Shown piece by piece: positions 23,188 through 35,019 of a DNA stretch of 64,000 nt. This stretch comes from Halicephalobus mephisto (lineage: Eukaryota; Nematoda; Chromadorea; Rhabditida; Panagrolaimidae). Location of the stretch: positions 248,001 through 312,000 of the forward strand of contig SWDT01000086.1 of NCBI GenBank assembly GCA_009193035.1, in the 5' to 3' direction. Within the stretch, counting starts at the first letter, position 1. Each line of letters starts with the position of its first letter. The position numbers were made by a program, and so were the translations under genes. Below the pieces are notes generated by a model. It had not been told where the DNA came from. It searched no databases and was given only the letters and a program-made list of their open reading frames with translations.

Positions 23188-23522
23188 TGTTGGATCAGGC
23201 ATCTAGCCTTAATAGGAAGCGCACCAACCGGGAGAGCTTGGTCCCGAACGGATTGCCTTAGTACCAATAAAGAACGCTTGGTCCCGAACGGATTGCCTTA
23301 GTACCAATAAAGAACTTTTGGTCCCGAACGGATTGCCTTAGCACCGACAAGAGGACATACAATTCCTCTTGGCGGGAAGTTGAGTTGTTTATGTTTATGT
23401 CGATTTCGACATAATATTTCTTTTTACTGTGCCTAAGGCATTTATTTAATAAACCCTTTCTATATTATTTTCCTTTCTCATCCAGACGTGGGTCACTTGG
23501 CGTGACGGATACGACATTAACA
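23188..23522. mobile_element. Candidate solo LTR with triplicated 40-bp internal repeat
   Basis: A 335-bp block starts TGTTGG and ends TTAACA, so it has the TG...CA ends of a long terminal repeat. It is flanked by TTTAAC on the left and TTTACC on the right, a possible imperfect target duplication. Three head-to-tail 40-bp units (GGTCCCGAACGGATTGCCTT) at 23236, 23276 and 23317 sit where U3 enhancers lie. AATAAA at 23448-23453 could be the LTR polyadenylation signal. Composition is GC-richer than the surroundings. No gag or pol frame is adjacent, so it would be a solo LTR. The repeat structure is certain, the LTR interpretation moderate. Confidence 0.5.
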
Positions 23523-23539
23523 TTTACCACAAAAATCGC

Positions 23540-24240
23540 GTTTGTTACAAGAAATTGTATCATCGATAAAGTTGTTGAAAATCATACAAAGGTTACAGAA
23601 CTTTCTGTGAAAAAATATCACATAAAGATTATGGGATATTTCATAACGAAATGTGACAAAATTAATAGGCTTTTATGAATACCCAAGGCTTGTAGTAAAA
23701 ATAGCAATGCATTATAAAACATTTTAACATTTGACGAAAGTTACACTGAACATCATACAAAGGTTATTTGACCTTTCGTGACGGAATGTAAAATAAGAGT
23801 TACGAGGTATTTCGTAACGAAATATTCAATAACGATTACTAAATCTTTGGTGATAAAATATTATATAATTACTATGATTTTTATAAACATCTAAAGTTCA
23901 TAGCAAAGATTGCATTTTTCACGAAACATCATAATACTTGACGAAAGTTACACTGAACATCATACAAAGGTTATTTGACCTTTCGTGACGGAATGTAACA
24001 TAAGAGTTACCAGGTATTCCATAACGAAATATCCAATAACGATTACTAAATCTTTGGTGATAAAATATTATATAATTACTATGATTTTTATAAACATCTA
24101 AAGTTCATAGTAAAGATTGCATCTTTCACGAAGTATCATAATACTTGACGAAAGTTACACTGAACATCATACAAAGGTTATTTGACCTTTCGTGACGGAA
24201 TGTAACATAATTGTTATATTTAGAATCATCTGGAAGGTAC
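23540..24240. repeat. 207-bp tandem repeat
   Basis: Units start at GACGAAAGTTACACTGAAC at 23733, 23940 and 24147, exactly 207 bp apart. A partial unit precedes at about 23560. Internal motifs are TTTCGTGACGGAATGTAACA and TTGGTGATAAAATATTATAT. Confidence 0.85.
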
Positions 24241-24258
24241 TGTTTTTGTGAGGACTAG

Positions 24259-24416
24259 ACACAAAAAAACATAACTTTCGGTCCAGTAACGAATGCAAAC
24301 AGTCACTACTACATTGCGGTTTTGTCACAAATGTCAAATATTTGTAAAAATCGTAACTATTGTGTTACAATATCATATTTGGCAATTGTTATTGAACCAA
24401 AAATTATTTTTTGTAT
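24259..24416. mobile_element. Terminal-inverted-repeat MITE, 158 bp
   Basis: The left end ACACAAAAAAACATAACTTT then CGGTCCAGTAAC is mirrored at the right by GTTATTGAACC then AAAAATTATTTTTTGTATGT. The inverted termini are about 31 bp. Same family as 9186-9344 and 9437-9602. Confidence 0.75.
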
Positions 24417-24496
24417 GTAGACAAAAATGTAAATTACGTTTTAAATTCATAATACTGGGTTCTGAAAACTAAAAAGATAATGAAAATTATTTTCAG

Positions 24497-24608
24497 GACT
24501 TTCATTCCGCAGACAGAGCTGTGGGTCATTGTCCTGCTCGAGTCATTAGCCATTATTGAAACCCGAAAAAGAAAATTTAGTTTTTCTAAAAACAAATTTG
24601 ACAAATGA
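24497..24608 (+). other. Exon-like island (possible terminal exon)
   Basis: A GC-rich block in AT-rich DNA, preceded by a strong acceptor (ATTATTTTCAG). Read in phase 1 it stays open for 36 codons to a TGA and encodes a hydrophobic run, ELWVIVLLESLAIIE, followed by basic TRKRKF. The complementary strand is also open for 38 codons, so the strand is not certain. No partner exon was found. Confidence 0.25.
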
Positions 24609-24699
24609 AGGACAACGGTTCAGACACAGTCGTTTCTGAATATTTAAAAACATTAGATTTTTACGTGAAAAATTTGAAAATATTCTAAAAAATTAAAAA

Positions 24700-25665
24700 A
24701 TTTAAACTTGATGAAAATATTTACAGAAAAATATAAGTATTATTACGAAAGTTAGAAATAGTATGAACTTGAATTTTTAGAAGTTTGTCAAAAATTTTAA
24801 AATTTGAAATTAGATATATTTATTACGAAATTGAATTATTACAAAAGTTAGAAATAATACGAAATGGTCCTGAGAAGAACTTTCAAGAATTTATGAAAAC
24901 TTTTATTATTTCGGTTTTTAGATATTTGTTACGAAATTGAATTATTATAAAAATTAGAAATAGTACGGAATTGTCTCAACACGAATTTTCAGAAGTTTAT
25001 GAAAAAGTTTAAAATTTGAAATTAGATATATTTATTACAGAATTAAATTATTACAAAAGTTAAAAAAAGTACGAAATGGTCCTGAAAAGAACTTCTAAGA
25101 ATTTATAAAAACTTTTATTATTTCGATTTTTAGATATTTATTACAGAATTGAATTATTACAAAAGTTAAAAGTATTACAAAATGGTCCTGACAAGAACTT
25201 TCAAGAATTTACAAAAACTTATTATTTCGGTTTTTAGATATTTATTACAAAATTGAATTATTACAAAAGTTAAAAGTATTACAAAATGGTCCTGACAAGA
25301 ACTTTTAGGAATTTATGAAAACTTATTATTTCGGTTTTTAGATATCTGTTACAGATTTTCGGTTTTAGATATCTGTTACAGAATTGAATTATTACAAAAG
25401 TTAAAAAAAGTACAAAATGGTCCTGACAAGAACTTTTAGGAATTTATGAAAACTTATTATTTCGTTTTTAGATATCTGTTACAGAATTGAATTATTAAAA
25501 GTTAAAAAAAGTACAAAATGGTCCTGACAAGAACTTTTAGGAATTTATGAAAACTTATTATTTCGGTTTTTAGATATTGTTACAGAATTGAATTATTACA
25601 AAAGTTAAAAAAAGTACAAAATGGTCCTGACAAGAACTTTTAGGAATTTATGAAAAAGTTTAAAA
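24700..25665. repeat. ~105-bp tandem array with GGTCCTGACAAGAACTTTTA core
   Basis: Eight to ten units, 100-130 bp each, the last four nearly identical. Other constant parts are TTATTTCGGTTTTTAGATAT and GAATTGAATTATTACAAAAG. The core GGTCCTGAC is shared with later arrays. Confidence 0.8.
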
Positions 25666-26078
25666 TGTAAAATTTAAAATATTCGTTCTGAAATTGTACA
25701 ATTATAAAAACTAAATGAGAATTAATAAGAAATCGTATCGACAAAAATTTTCAAAACTTTTAATTTTAGGTGTTGGTTTCCAAACCGTGCTATTATAGAA
25801 ATTAAAAATAAACATAATTATGAAGTAGTTTTAACATTAATTTTTATAATCTATAATATTTCGAAAATTTTGGTTTCAAATATTTGTCCCAAAATTTCAC
25901 TATTATAAAAAATAAAAAACTTTTTTCACGAATCTCTAAAATTTCCTAAATTTTTCAAAAATCTAAATTTCAGATCCTAGTTCCGGGATCAGAGTACTTT
26001 AAAATTAAAAATTTATATTTTTTCCAAAATTGTTTCGGGTTTTTGGAACTTTTCAGAATTTTGAATTTTAAGAAACTT

Positions 26079-26315
26079 TGAAATTCTAATAAAAATGAAT
26101 TTTTTTAATTTTTAAAATTATGAAATTCTAATAAAAATGAATTTTTTTAATTTTTAAAATTATGAAATTCTAATAAAAATGAATTTTTTTAATTTTAAAT
26201 TTTAAAAAATTTCGAAATTTCTTATCGGATTTTGAAATTCTAATAAAAATGAATTTTTTGAATTTTAAAAAATTTCAAAATTCTAATAAAAATGGATTTT
26301 TTGAATTTTGAATTG
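26079..26315. repeat. ~41-bp AT-rich tandem repeat
   Basis: About five copies of GAAATTCTAATAAAAATGAA followed by a T tract and AATTTTAAAA. Confidence 0.65.
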
Positions 26316-26337
26316 CAATAAAAAAAGCAAAAATTAC

Positions 26338-26415
26338 GGTAGTCGACCAAATGAAGTCCAGTCAAAGCCGAGGATCTGAAGGAAAATCCCAAAGCCAAGG
26401 CTTAATCGCGACATG
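26338..26415 (-). other. Exon-like island with hydrophobic leader
   Basis: On the minus strand an ATG at 26415 opens 25 codons of a Leu/Phe/Gly-rich peptide (SLGFGIFLQILGF) that would suit a signal peptide, ending at a possible donor CC|GTAATTTTT. The plus strand also has a short Ser/Gln-rich frame. It is unusual in being GC-richer than its flanks. No continuation was found. Confidence 0.2.
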
Positions 26416-26821
26416 AAATAAAAATTGATTATGAAAATTCTCAGAAAAAGAGGATTTTCTATTTTAAATTTTTCTAAAATATAATTCAAAAATTTTCAAA
26501 AATTCGTTTTTTAAACATTGTAAAAATCAAAACTACAAAGTGTTATATATTTTGAACTCGAAAATAACATATTCCAGGGTGTTGGCAGGTGCGAAAATAT
26601 CGGGAAATTAAAAATACCGTATGTTGGTATAATATTATAAAAATAGTTTTTAATGAGTTTTTTGAAACATTTGCGAAAATTTTCGGAAACATTTAAAATA
26701 TGAGATTTAGAAAATTTTATGGATTCTGAAAAATTACAGTAAGCTGTATAAAATTTCGAAATGTTTCAAAAATTTCATCAAATTTCTACGAAATTACAAA
26801 AGATTTCAGAAATTTTATAGA

Positions 26822-27135
26822 TTGTGAATATATATTTGAAGAACTTTAAAATGATACATAACTTATTTGAAAATTCACTTGAAATAAATGGACTTCTTCT
26901 GTTAGTTAATTTTAATAATTTTTGTTAAGTCAATTTTTCGAAAAAGCGATTACAAACATGAGAAATCACGATCCTAAATTTAGTGATTTTCTGAATTATC
27001 TCATTTCAGAAGGCCTTTCAGCAGAAAAAAATAATTGTTTGGGATCTACATTTCAAGAACTTTAAAATGATACATAACTCATCTCCAAAGACCACTTCGA
27101 GCAAGTGGACTTCTCTTGGTAGTTCAGATATTCTC
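26822..27135 (+). repeat. Dispersed repeat, arm A of a 19-kb-spaced inverted duplication
   Basis: Nearly the same sequence, reversed, is at 45.76-46.10 kb. Shared blocks include GATTACAAACATGAGAAATC, TTTCAGAAGGCCTTTCAGCA and GACCACTTCGAG. The unit itself is an internal duplication (AACTTTAAAATGATACATAA occurs near 26845 and 27058). A short frame beginning MRNHDPKFSDFLNYL is kept in both copies. Confidence 0.8.
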
Positions 27136-27639
27136 AAATGTAATTTCGGTTTTGTTTGACCTTTGGCATTTCCCCAGGTGAATTGCCCTAAACTAAGCGA
27201 AAATAAAAGTTTAATATTTACAATATTTTCGCAAAAAAGTAATAATTTAACAATTTTCAATTTTCAAAACACAAATTTAATTTTTATAAAAAAATTTAAA
27301 AATATCAAAGTTTTGAAAAAAAATAAATTTAAAAAAAATTCAACATTATTTAAAATAACAAATTTATATTCAAAAAAAAATTTAATAATTTTTTTAAATA
27401 GACCGAAATTGACATTTTTGAAAACCTTTAATAATGGACAAATTACAAAATAAAAAAATTCATTTCAAAGGTTTTCAAAAAAATTAAAAATTAATATAAA
27501 AATCGAGAAGTTGGTCTTTGACCAATTTCCTTTTTTACTGTTTTTTGAAATTTTTTGAAAATTATCGGAATACTGGAAAATAAATAAAAATAAAATTGAA
27601 TAATTTTTAAAACACAACTAGAAAATTCCAAAAATTCGT

Positions 27640-28165
27640 GTCAAGATAATTTTTTTGGAATTTTTAAAATCATAAAAAACTAAATTTCACAATTTTTGGT
27701 CCTGACTGGAAAGTTCTAAAATTTTGCGTCGAGATGATTTATGTGGAATTTTATCAAAAATATATTTAAATTTTGAAAATAACATAATTTCAAAACTTTT
27801 AAAATCATAAAAAACTAAATTTCACAATTTTTGGTCCTGACTGGAAAGTTCTAAAATTTCGTATCGAGATGATTTTTTTGAAATTTTATCAAAAATATAT
27901 TTAAGTTTCAAAAATAACATAATTTCAAAACTTTTAAAATCATAAAAAATTAAATTTCACAATTTCTGGTCCTGACTGGAAAGTTCTAAAATTTCGCGTC
28001 GAGATGTTTTTTTTGAAATTTCATTCCGTATATTTCTATTATTATATTATCACGATTTTAAAAAGTAATAAAACATAAAAACACAAAATTCCATCATTAT
28101 TTATCTCAACTGGAAAACTTTAAAAATTCGCGTCGAGACATTTTTTACATTTCGTGACAAACATT
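27640..28165. repeat. ~135-bp tandem array with GGTCCTGACTGGAAAGTT core
   Basis: Units near 27705, 27834, 27969 and a weaker one at 28108. Each has GGTCCTGACTGGAAAGTTCT followed by AAAATTTCGCGTCGAGATG. The spacer is A/T with ATAACATAATTTCAAAACTT. Confidence 0.8.
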
Positions 28166-28263
28166 TCCGTTTTTATGATACTATACTTTAAATTAAAAAA
28201 GTTTCGGACATGAATACTTAAAAATGCATCAATTCATGAAAGACGACTGGATGTCAAAAAACA

Positions 28264-28401
28264 ATGTTATCCAAGATCTCAAAAACAGGAAATCTCCTAC
28301 TTGAGCTGCTAATCCTTTCATTAGAATTACGGACGTCATTGGACCAAGATGGGACCTCTTCGATTTTTAATCCATTAAAAAATGAACACCAACTAACTTA
28401 A
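28264..28401 (+). other. Short open frame in a non-repetitive island
   Basis: An ATG frame of 45 codons with a Leu-rich centre (GNLLLELLILSLELR). It lies in one of the few stretches here that are not tandem repeat. No splice signals or initiator context support it strongly, and the Leu-rich content may be chance. Confidence 0.15.
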
Positions 28402-28519
28402 AAAATCATTTGTATATAATTTCCGTTTAGGATTACAAAATGGTTGTTTAAAACCCTTTTAATTAGTTTCGAATGGGAATAAAAGATTTCATTCAGGATT
28501 ACAAAAAAAACTTTTTGAA

Positions 28520-29330
28520 GATTTTCTCGTCTGATCCTAAGTGGAAAGTTTACATATATTATCTTATATAGTTTCTATTTAAGATCACAGAAAAGTGATT
28601 TTTTAAAATCCTTTATCTGGTCCTAAATGGAAACTTTACATATATTATCTTATATAGTTTCTATTTAAGATCACGGAAAAATATATCTCCGAAGACCATT
28701 TAATTAGTTCAAAATGGAAAGATTACATATATTATCTTACATAGTTTCTATTTAAGATCATAAAAAAGTGATTTTTGAAGACTTCTTTCATGTGGTCCTA
28801 AATGGAAAGTTTATATATCTTACATAGTTTCTATTTAAGATCACGGAAAAATATATCTCCGAAGACCATTTAATTAGTCCAAAATGGAAAGTTTATATAT
28901 ATTATCTTATATAGTTTCTATTTAAGACCATAAAAAAGTGATTTTTTAAAATCCTTTATGTGGTCCAAAATGGAAATTTTACATATATTATCTTACATAG
29001 TTTCTATTTAAGATCATAAAAAAGTGATTTTTGAAGACCTTTTATTGGTCTTGGGTAGAACTTACATGAGACTTTTACAATTCCCATTCAGGACCACGAA
29101 AAAGTATATTCAGAAGATTTCCTCGCCTGGTCCTAAATGGAAAGTTCATATTTATTATTTTATATAATTTCGACATAAAATCACGGAAAAGCGCCTTTTA
29201 ATTAATCTTGAATGGAAACTTTACACACGTTCTTTGTGTAACTTCCGTTCAAGACTACAATGTACTTTTTTGAAAAGCTTTTAATTAATTTTGAGTGGAA
29301 ATTATATATAAGCAAGTCTGAATAATGGTT
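28520..29330. repeat. Hairpin-forming satellite, ~90-115-bp units
   Basis: Units contain TGGTCCTAAATGGAAAGTTT followed about 20 bp later by GTTTCTATTTAAGATCA, its approximate reverse complement. Each unit could therefore form a stem-loop around TATATTATCTTATATA. Eight or nine units; the middle ones are nearly identical. Confidence 0.75.
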
Positions 29331-29364
29331 TCACTCGAGACTATGAAAAAACACTTTTTTCAAC

Positions 29365-29925
29365 ATCTTTAACACGTAAACGATAGTCCTTCTGTTCAAA
29401 AAATCACTTTTTAAAAAAGTTAATTTTTATACATCTTCCTGGAGACATTATTGCCATGTCATATCGTCCTAGAAACAAAAGTGATTTTTGATATTAATTT
29501 ATCAAATGATTTTTTGCATAATTTTTATGCAAATTTTGACCCAAAGGATCGAGTTTGTAAGACCCGAACGTCATATCTCATCGTCGTCTATGTGTTAAAC
29601 TAGAAAATACGATAATACAGTATTTAAATAATTTTTAACTTATCTAAAATAAAGTGATACAGTATTCAAGTTTTTAAAAATCATCCTATATTAACACATA
29701 AACGACAGTCCCTCTGTTCGAAAAATCACTTTTTAAAAAAGTTAATTTTTATACATCTTCCTGAGGATATTATTGTCATGTCATATTGTTCAAAAAACAA
29801 GTGATTTTTGATATTAATTTATCAAATGATTTTTTGCATAATTTTTATGCAAATTTTGACCCAAAGGACCGAGTTTGTAAAATTCGAACGTCATCTCTCA
29901 CCGTCCTTTAGGTGTTATTTGGTTT
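29365..29925. repeat. ~323-bp direct duplication
   Basis: A block at about 29370-29600 is repeated at about 29693-29920, sharing AAAAAGTTAATTTTTATACA and ATAATTTTTATGCAAATTTT. It lies between the two hairpin-satellite arrays. Confidence 0.75.
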
Positions 29926-29929
29926 TAAG

Positions 29930-30790
29930 CGAAAATTACGTGAAAACGATTGCCCATGATTTTCGTTCGAAATTACAGAGTGTTTTTGGGGATAATTTAA
30001 TTAATTTTGAGTAGAAATTATATAAAAACAATTTTAAATAATTTCCATTCAAAACTACGTAGAAAGTGTTTTTTTGAACTTTCCCATCTGATTCTGAGTA
30101 AAAACCATGTGCACGTGATTTTCCACAAGTTTTCCATTCAAAACTACAAAGAAAGTTCAGTTTTGAGGATTTGTTATTTGGTCCTGAATGGAAGTCGTAT
30201 ATATTCAATTTTTCACTGTTTTCATTCAAGGTTACAAACATATTTTTAAAAAATATCATATAATCCCAAGTGAATATTACATATACCTCAACTTTTATGA
30301 TTTCCACCCAGGACTATGAGATTTTTTTCAAAAATTTCTTACTTAGTCTTGAGTGGGAATCATATATATCTAACTTTTCACTGTTTTCATTCAAGGTTAC
30401 AAACATATTTTTAAAAAATATCATATAATCCCAAGTGAATATTACATATACTTGAACTTTTATGATTTCCACTCAGGACCATAAAACTACTTTTGTAAAA
30501 CTTCTTACTTGATCCTAAATGGAAACTATTACCTAGAGTTCTATGATTTCCATTCAGGACCATAAAACTACTTTCTAAAAAGTTCTTACTTGGTCCTGAA
30601 TGGAAGTCGTATATATTTAATTTTTCACTGTTTTAATTCAAGGTTACAAGCATATTTTTAAAAAATACCATATAATCCCAAGTGAATATTACATATACCT
30701 CAACTTTTATGATTTCCACTCAGGACTATGAGATTTTTTCAAAAATTTCTTACTTGGTTCTGAGTGGAAACCATATACACAAATTTCCAC
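29930..30790. repeat. Second hairpin satellite, alternating core orientation
   Basis: The core appears as TGGTCCTGAATGGAAGTCG (30182, 30591) and in reverse as TTTCCACTCAGGACCATA (about 30467, 30548), so neighbouring half-units face each other. A longer unit of about 210 bp (CACTGTTTTCATTCAAGGTT) is repeated three times. Confidence 0.75.
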
Positions 30791-30841
30791 ATCAATAAGA
30801 TTACATTTATCCTTTGGAATCCGTGACACTTATTGTTTCAG

Positions 30842-30896
30842 ATTTTCGTAATCCACGAAGTACACTGACGAGATGTCCGGAAAATCGAATTTCCTG
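30842..30896 (+). other. Exon-like island with start codon
   Basis: Flanked by acceptor TATTGTTTCAG and donor CTG|GTAAAT. It includes ATG at 30873 opening eight codons (MSGKSNFL) in phase 0 to the donor. It could be a 5' exon of a gene with very large introns; no partner is proved. Confidence 0.25.
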
Positions 30897-30959
30897 GTAA
30901 ATAATATGAACACTGAGGCCATTCCCTAAAATGACAGGTTCCCTAGACAACCGGAAAGT

Positions 30960-32430
30960 AAAAAATTAATTCAAAATTAAACTCGTGTTTTATAAAAATT
31001 TTCAAATTTTTTGAAATAAAAAAATTAAAACCATTATTTTCCGAAAAATGGAATTGGATAACATTTATTATTGTTCAAATTGCCCTTCGGCAATCATACT
31101 ATTAAAAATTGAAATGGATGATGTCATAAATCGTCTCGAAGGCAATTTTTAGAATTTTGAGTTTTTTTGAAATTCCGAAAGTTTATAACTTTTCAAAAAA
31201 TTTAGAGATTTTTAAAAATTTTGTAAAATTCAAACATAATTTTAAAAATTTTAAAACATTATATAAGATTTCAGAAAACTTAAAATTTTTAAAATATTTA
31301 TAAAATTTCAGAAATTTCATGATTTTTTAAAATTTATCTAAAATGTGGAAAAATCTAAAATCTTTTGCGAAATTTCAGAAAATAATTTTCAAAAATCCTA
31401 AATTATTATTCAAAATTAAACAAGTTTCAACAAAATCTTAAAAGATTTCAAAAACATAAGACTCTAGGAAATTTCTAACATCATCTATTACATTTTGGAA
31501 ACCTTCCATAAATTTCTAAAGTTTCTTAAAATCCTCCACTGGATTCTAAAAAGATTACAAAGTCTTCTCAGATTAATTCTAAAAAAATTAAAAATTTAAA
31601 AAATTTAAAAAAATTAAAAAAAGTAAAAAAAATTTAAAATTTAAAAATTTAAAAAAGTAAAGAAAATAATTTCTAAGTATTCTATGTATATTACAGTAAT
31701 CGATTATATTTTATTGTTTTCAAAGTACAATTATATAAATTTTAAAGAATAAATTTTTTTTTGTAATTTTTCGTGACAAAATTCAATTAAAGATGAAAAA
31801 AAAAATAAAATATAAAAAAATTGTGGAAAAAATTTTGAAGAAGATTTGTACAGTACAGTATTCATTTTTTTAAAGATTTATTTATTAAAATTTTAAATAA
31901 GAAATTATTGCTATAATTTTGTTAAAAAATTTGATTGAAAAAAATGATTAAAAAATTCTAATTTCGGAATTACATGCTACAGTAATCAATTGGACTTGAT
32001 TAGCTTAGAAGTTTAGTTATATGAATTTGAGAAAATAGAATTGTATTATGATTTTTGAATTTGAAGAAAAACTAAAACATAAAATTTAATTTTTAGGATT
32101 ATCTAAGCATTACAGTAATCAACTGGACTTGATTATTTTAAAAGTTTAGTTATCTGAATTTGGGAAAGTAGAATTTTATCTAAATCTTCACTACAGGACT
32201 AAATAAATAATCTAAAAAAATTAAAACATAAAATTTAATTTTTACAATTACCCAGGCACTACAGTAATCAACTGGACTTGATTACTTTAAAAATTAATTT
32301 GTGTAAAACCAAAAAATAAAACACTACTACTTTCGTTAATGAAAATGGTATTGACAACTTTTTGTATGAAAATTAAGACCAGGACATTTCATTACAGTAA
32401 GCAGTAGGAGGAATTTGAACACTTGACTTC
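30960..32430. repeat. AT-rich intergenic region with ~130-bp repeat
   Basis: From 30.96 to 31.68 kb only low-complexity A/T is seen. From about 31.68 to 32.30 kb a unit recurs about every 125-160 bp with TACAGTAATCAACTGGACTT and AAAAGTTTAGTTAT; four copies. Confidence 0.6.
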
Positions 32431-32879
32431 ACTCCAGAAGTCGTGGGATTCAAGTTTCAGAAATATTCAATTAAGTATTTTAATATTAAAATTGGCATAC
32501 AAAACAATGAAGAATTGTCCCTGTTGCCTGAGGCACTCGGGTTGAGCTGAATAAAAAACGAAATTAAAAGATCAAAAATGACGTTTTTGAGTAAAAATGA
32601 TGTCAAAATAAGAAATTCAGTCTTTAAATAGAAACTTTTTCTGTTTCACCAAAATTATGATTTTTCTCAAAAATTTAAAATAATTAAAAAACTAAGGTTA
32701 ATTTTCGGTTTTAGTACAGGAAATCATTCCCACAGGAATATTAATTAAAGTACAATAAGATTTTTTAAATGAATTTTTACTGAATTAAGGACAAATTAGA
32801 TCGATATTCTTACTGTCTGGCAAAGGAAAATTAAAAAACTTTAGTTTGAAAATAAAAAAATAAAAATAATAATTCGATT

Positions 32880-33210
32880 TTATTAGTATTGTAATTATTT
32901 CGTAATAACAATCTCAACACAAAAATAATTTAAAAATGGCAATTTAATTTATTTTGTAATTATTTCGTAATGAAAGTCTTAAAAAAATTCTAAACACGAA
33001 AATAATCTAAAAATGATAATTTTATTTATTTTGTAATTATTTCGTAATAAAAATCTTTGAGAAATTTCAACATAAAAATAATTTAAAAATGGTAATTTTA
33101 TTTATGTTGTATTTCGTAACAAAAAATTTTACGAAAAATCTCAACACAAAAATAATAAAATAATAATTTTATTTATTTTGTAATTATTTTATAGTGTAAG
33201 CTCCGTAATA
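32880..33210. repeat. ~80-bp tandem repeat
   Basis: Four to five copies of ATTTATTTTGTAATTATTTC followed by GTAATAAAAATC and AACACAAAAATAA. The following 33.21-34.00 kb holds no gene I can support, only a 16-codon basic frame at 33.50 kb. Confidence 0.65.
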
Positions 33211-34018
33211 GGGGTTTTGACAAGAAAATTGATTACTAACCTAAATCATAAAAATTAAAAAAATTAATTAACATTATTTCTGTCAATAAAAAGTAACTAA
33301 AGACTCTTAGCACGAAAATTATCAAGAACTGAATGATGTATATAAAAATAGCTTTATCCATGGTTCGTATTTTGTAAAGAGGATTTTACAAAACGAATCT
33401 TGGCACGAACTTTCCTGAAAATATAAATAACTAAAAAGGTCAAGTCGATTTGCAGACCCACTTCCACCTTCTTTTATGAACTAACTAATCTACAAAATGC
33501 CAAAAGGAACTGACGGCCACGGAAGTAGAAGGAATAGACAAATGTAACCAGAACACGAAATTTCAGCAAAAAAGGAAAAATCTCCAGCAATTACAACGTT
33601 CTCGTGTTCTTTGATCATAATCCAAACTTTGATTAATCGTTGTTAAAATATTCGTCGGGAATTTAACTTCTTTTGTTGTTTGATATATGATTAAAACACA
33701 TTCAATTATTATTTAGACATCCGTGTTGGGAACATGGGTTTTTTGTTCTTTGAATTTTGCTCCAAGATAATTTGGTTGTCATTCAAATATCCATGTCAGA
33801 AACAGAACTTTTTTGTTCTTTGAAATTTCCTTAAAAACCACTCTATGTAAGCTGATATTTTTGAGCACAAGATACTAAATATAAATAAATTTGGACAAAA
33901 AGTATCTAGAATAAAGGTGGTCAAATTAGCAGATTTAGAATTAAAACCAATAGACTTCTGTAAGTATTATGTTTTTCGAGGAAGATTCGACGATTCGGAG
34001 AGAAGAAATTGAAACCGG

Positions 34019-34365
34019 TGTGGTATAAATAATACACGTAAAATCCAACTACCATACGATTCCCTCAGGGAGTCTCCCCCTATCAGTCGACGTGTTCAGA
34101 TCACAACATAAAACTAGGAGACTGAACCCCGCGGGGAGAGGAAATCAGATTGCTCTATTGAATCTATTAGATTCCTGTGGAGCTCCGTCGACTCGAGCTG
34201 ACGAGCCTGGGGGAGACGTCTCCTTTTCTATTCATTTGATAGTGTTGAACAAACTTATTTAGCAACTGCCTATGGTAGGGACCTCAATCTTCCGCTTGGT
34301 CTCGGAGCCGTGTGACTATCATTGAATACTCAACATTCAACGCAGCCCCGAAGATCCATACTACA
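34019..34365. mobile_element. GC-rich block with LTR-like ends
   Basis: It starts TGTGGTATAAATAATAC and ends ATCCATACTACA, so the termini TGTGGTA and TACTACA are near-inverted and of TG...CA type, over 347 bp. Internally it has GC-rich palindromes (CCCCGCGGGG near 34130, GAGCTCCGTCGACTCGAGCT near 34180). Flanking CCGG and CCAG are only a weak target duplication. It could be a solo LTR or another mobile relic; no coding frame. Confidence 0.4.
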
Positions 34366-34384
34366 CCAGTATAACTGTTGTCGC

Positions 34385-34566
34385 AGTTTATAACACACAA
34401 AAAACAGTACGTTGAAATAGTTCTAATGTATCAGATGCATTATATTCAATGTATTGATACATGAAATACAATGCACTAATATCATGCTAAATGTATCGAT
34501 ACATGAAATATAATGTATCTGATGCGTTAGAATTGCTTTAATGTATCGATACATCATATATCATGC
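34385..34566. mobile_element. Palindromic element rich in ATGTATCGATACAT
   Basis: The arms TTCTAATGTATCAGATGCAT (left) and ATGTATCTGATGCGTTAGAA (right) are inverted; the centre repeats ATGTATYGATACAT. It starts ACACACAAAAAACAGTACGTT, as does the larger element at 62.09 kb, so they are one family. Confidence 0.7.
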
Positions 34567-34812
34567 TTACCAGTTTCATTTTCCCTTCTTCATAGACTTT
34601 GAAAACTGATTGAGTAACTCCCATTCTTCCTTATATACTAATTATATATGGTTTGTTCACACAATTCGTGTAAATGAAGCAATTTATACTGTTTTATCAA
34701 AGCTTGTAGTATTTTCCGTAGATTACAAACATATGTCACGATTAATCTAGAATTATTGCAATTGAGTTTTGGTCTTGGTGATTAGTAAAAAGATCAGCAT
34801 TAATTTTCAGGA

Positions 34813-35019
34813 ATGTGTTGTTGCGGAACACGAATCCGGTTCCGACGTGAGATTCCTCGAGATCCACTTGTCCTGGAAGGAGAATCAATCCCCCACTGTC
34901 GTGTAGCAGATATTATTATTACTTTGGTTCTCTTATATCTCGTTATTGTGCTTATTCTCTATATAGTTTATTGTGTCCCTAGATTTAAGATATATTATAC
35001 TCTAATCTCGCTGTACTAG
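34813..35019 (+). CDS. Small single-pass membrane protein, unrecognised
   Basis: ATG lies two bases after a strong acceptor (TTAATTTTCAG), suggesting either a trans-spliced start or an internal exon. The 68 residues begin MCCCGTRIRFRREIPRD: a Cys triplet (a possible palmitoylation site, inferred) and a basic stretch. After residue 35 comes a long hydrophobic segment (IIITLVLLYLVIVLILYIVY) and a short tail PRFKIYYTLISLY. No family is recognised. A related frame lies inverted at 35784-35954, and the hydrophobic segment is the best-kept part, which argues for coding selection. AATAAA follows the stop closely (about 35022). Confidence 0.45.
   Translation: MCCCGTRIRFRREIPRDPLVLEGESIPHCRVADIIITLVLLYLVIVLILYIVYCVPRFKIYYTLISLY

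Noticed and set aside
27163..27453. 96-codon plus frame
   Set aside because: Asn/Lys/Phe-rich translation of low-complexity A/T; no family signal.
33497..33548. 16-codon basic frame MPKGTDGHGSRRNRQM
   Set aside because: Too short, and the possible donor (GTAACC) gives a phase that does not fit the next acceptor at 34810.
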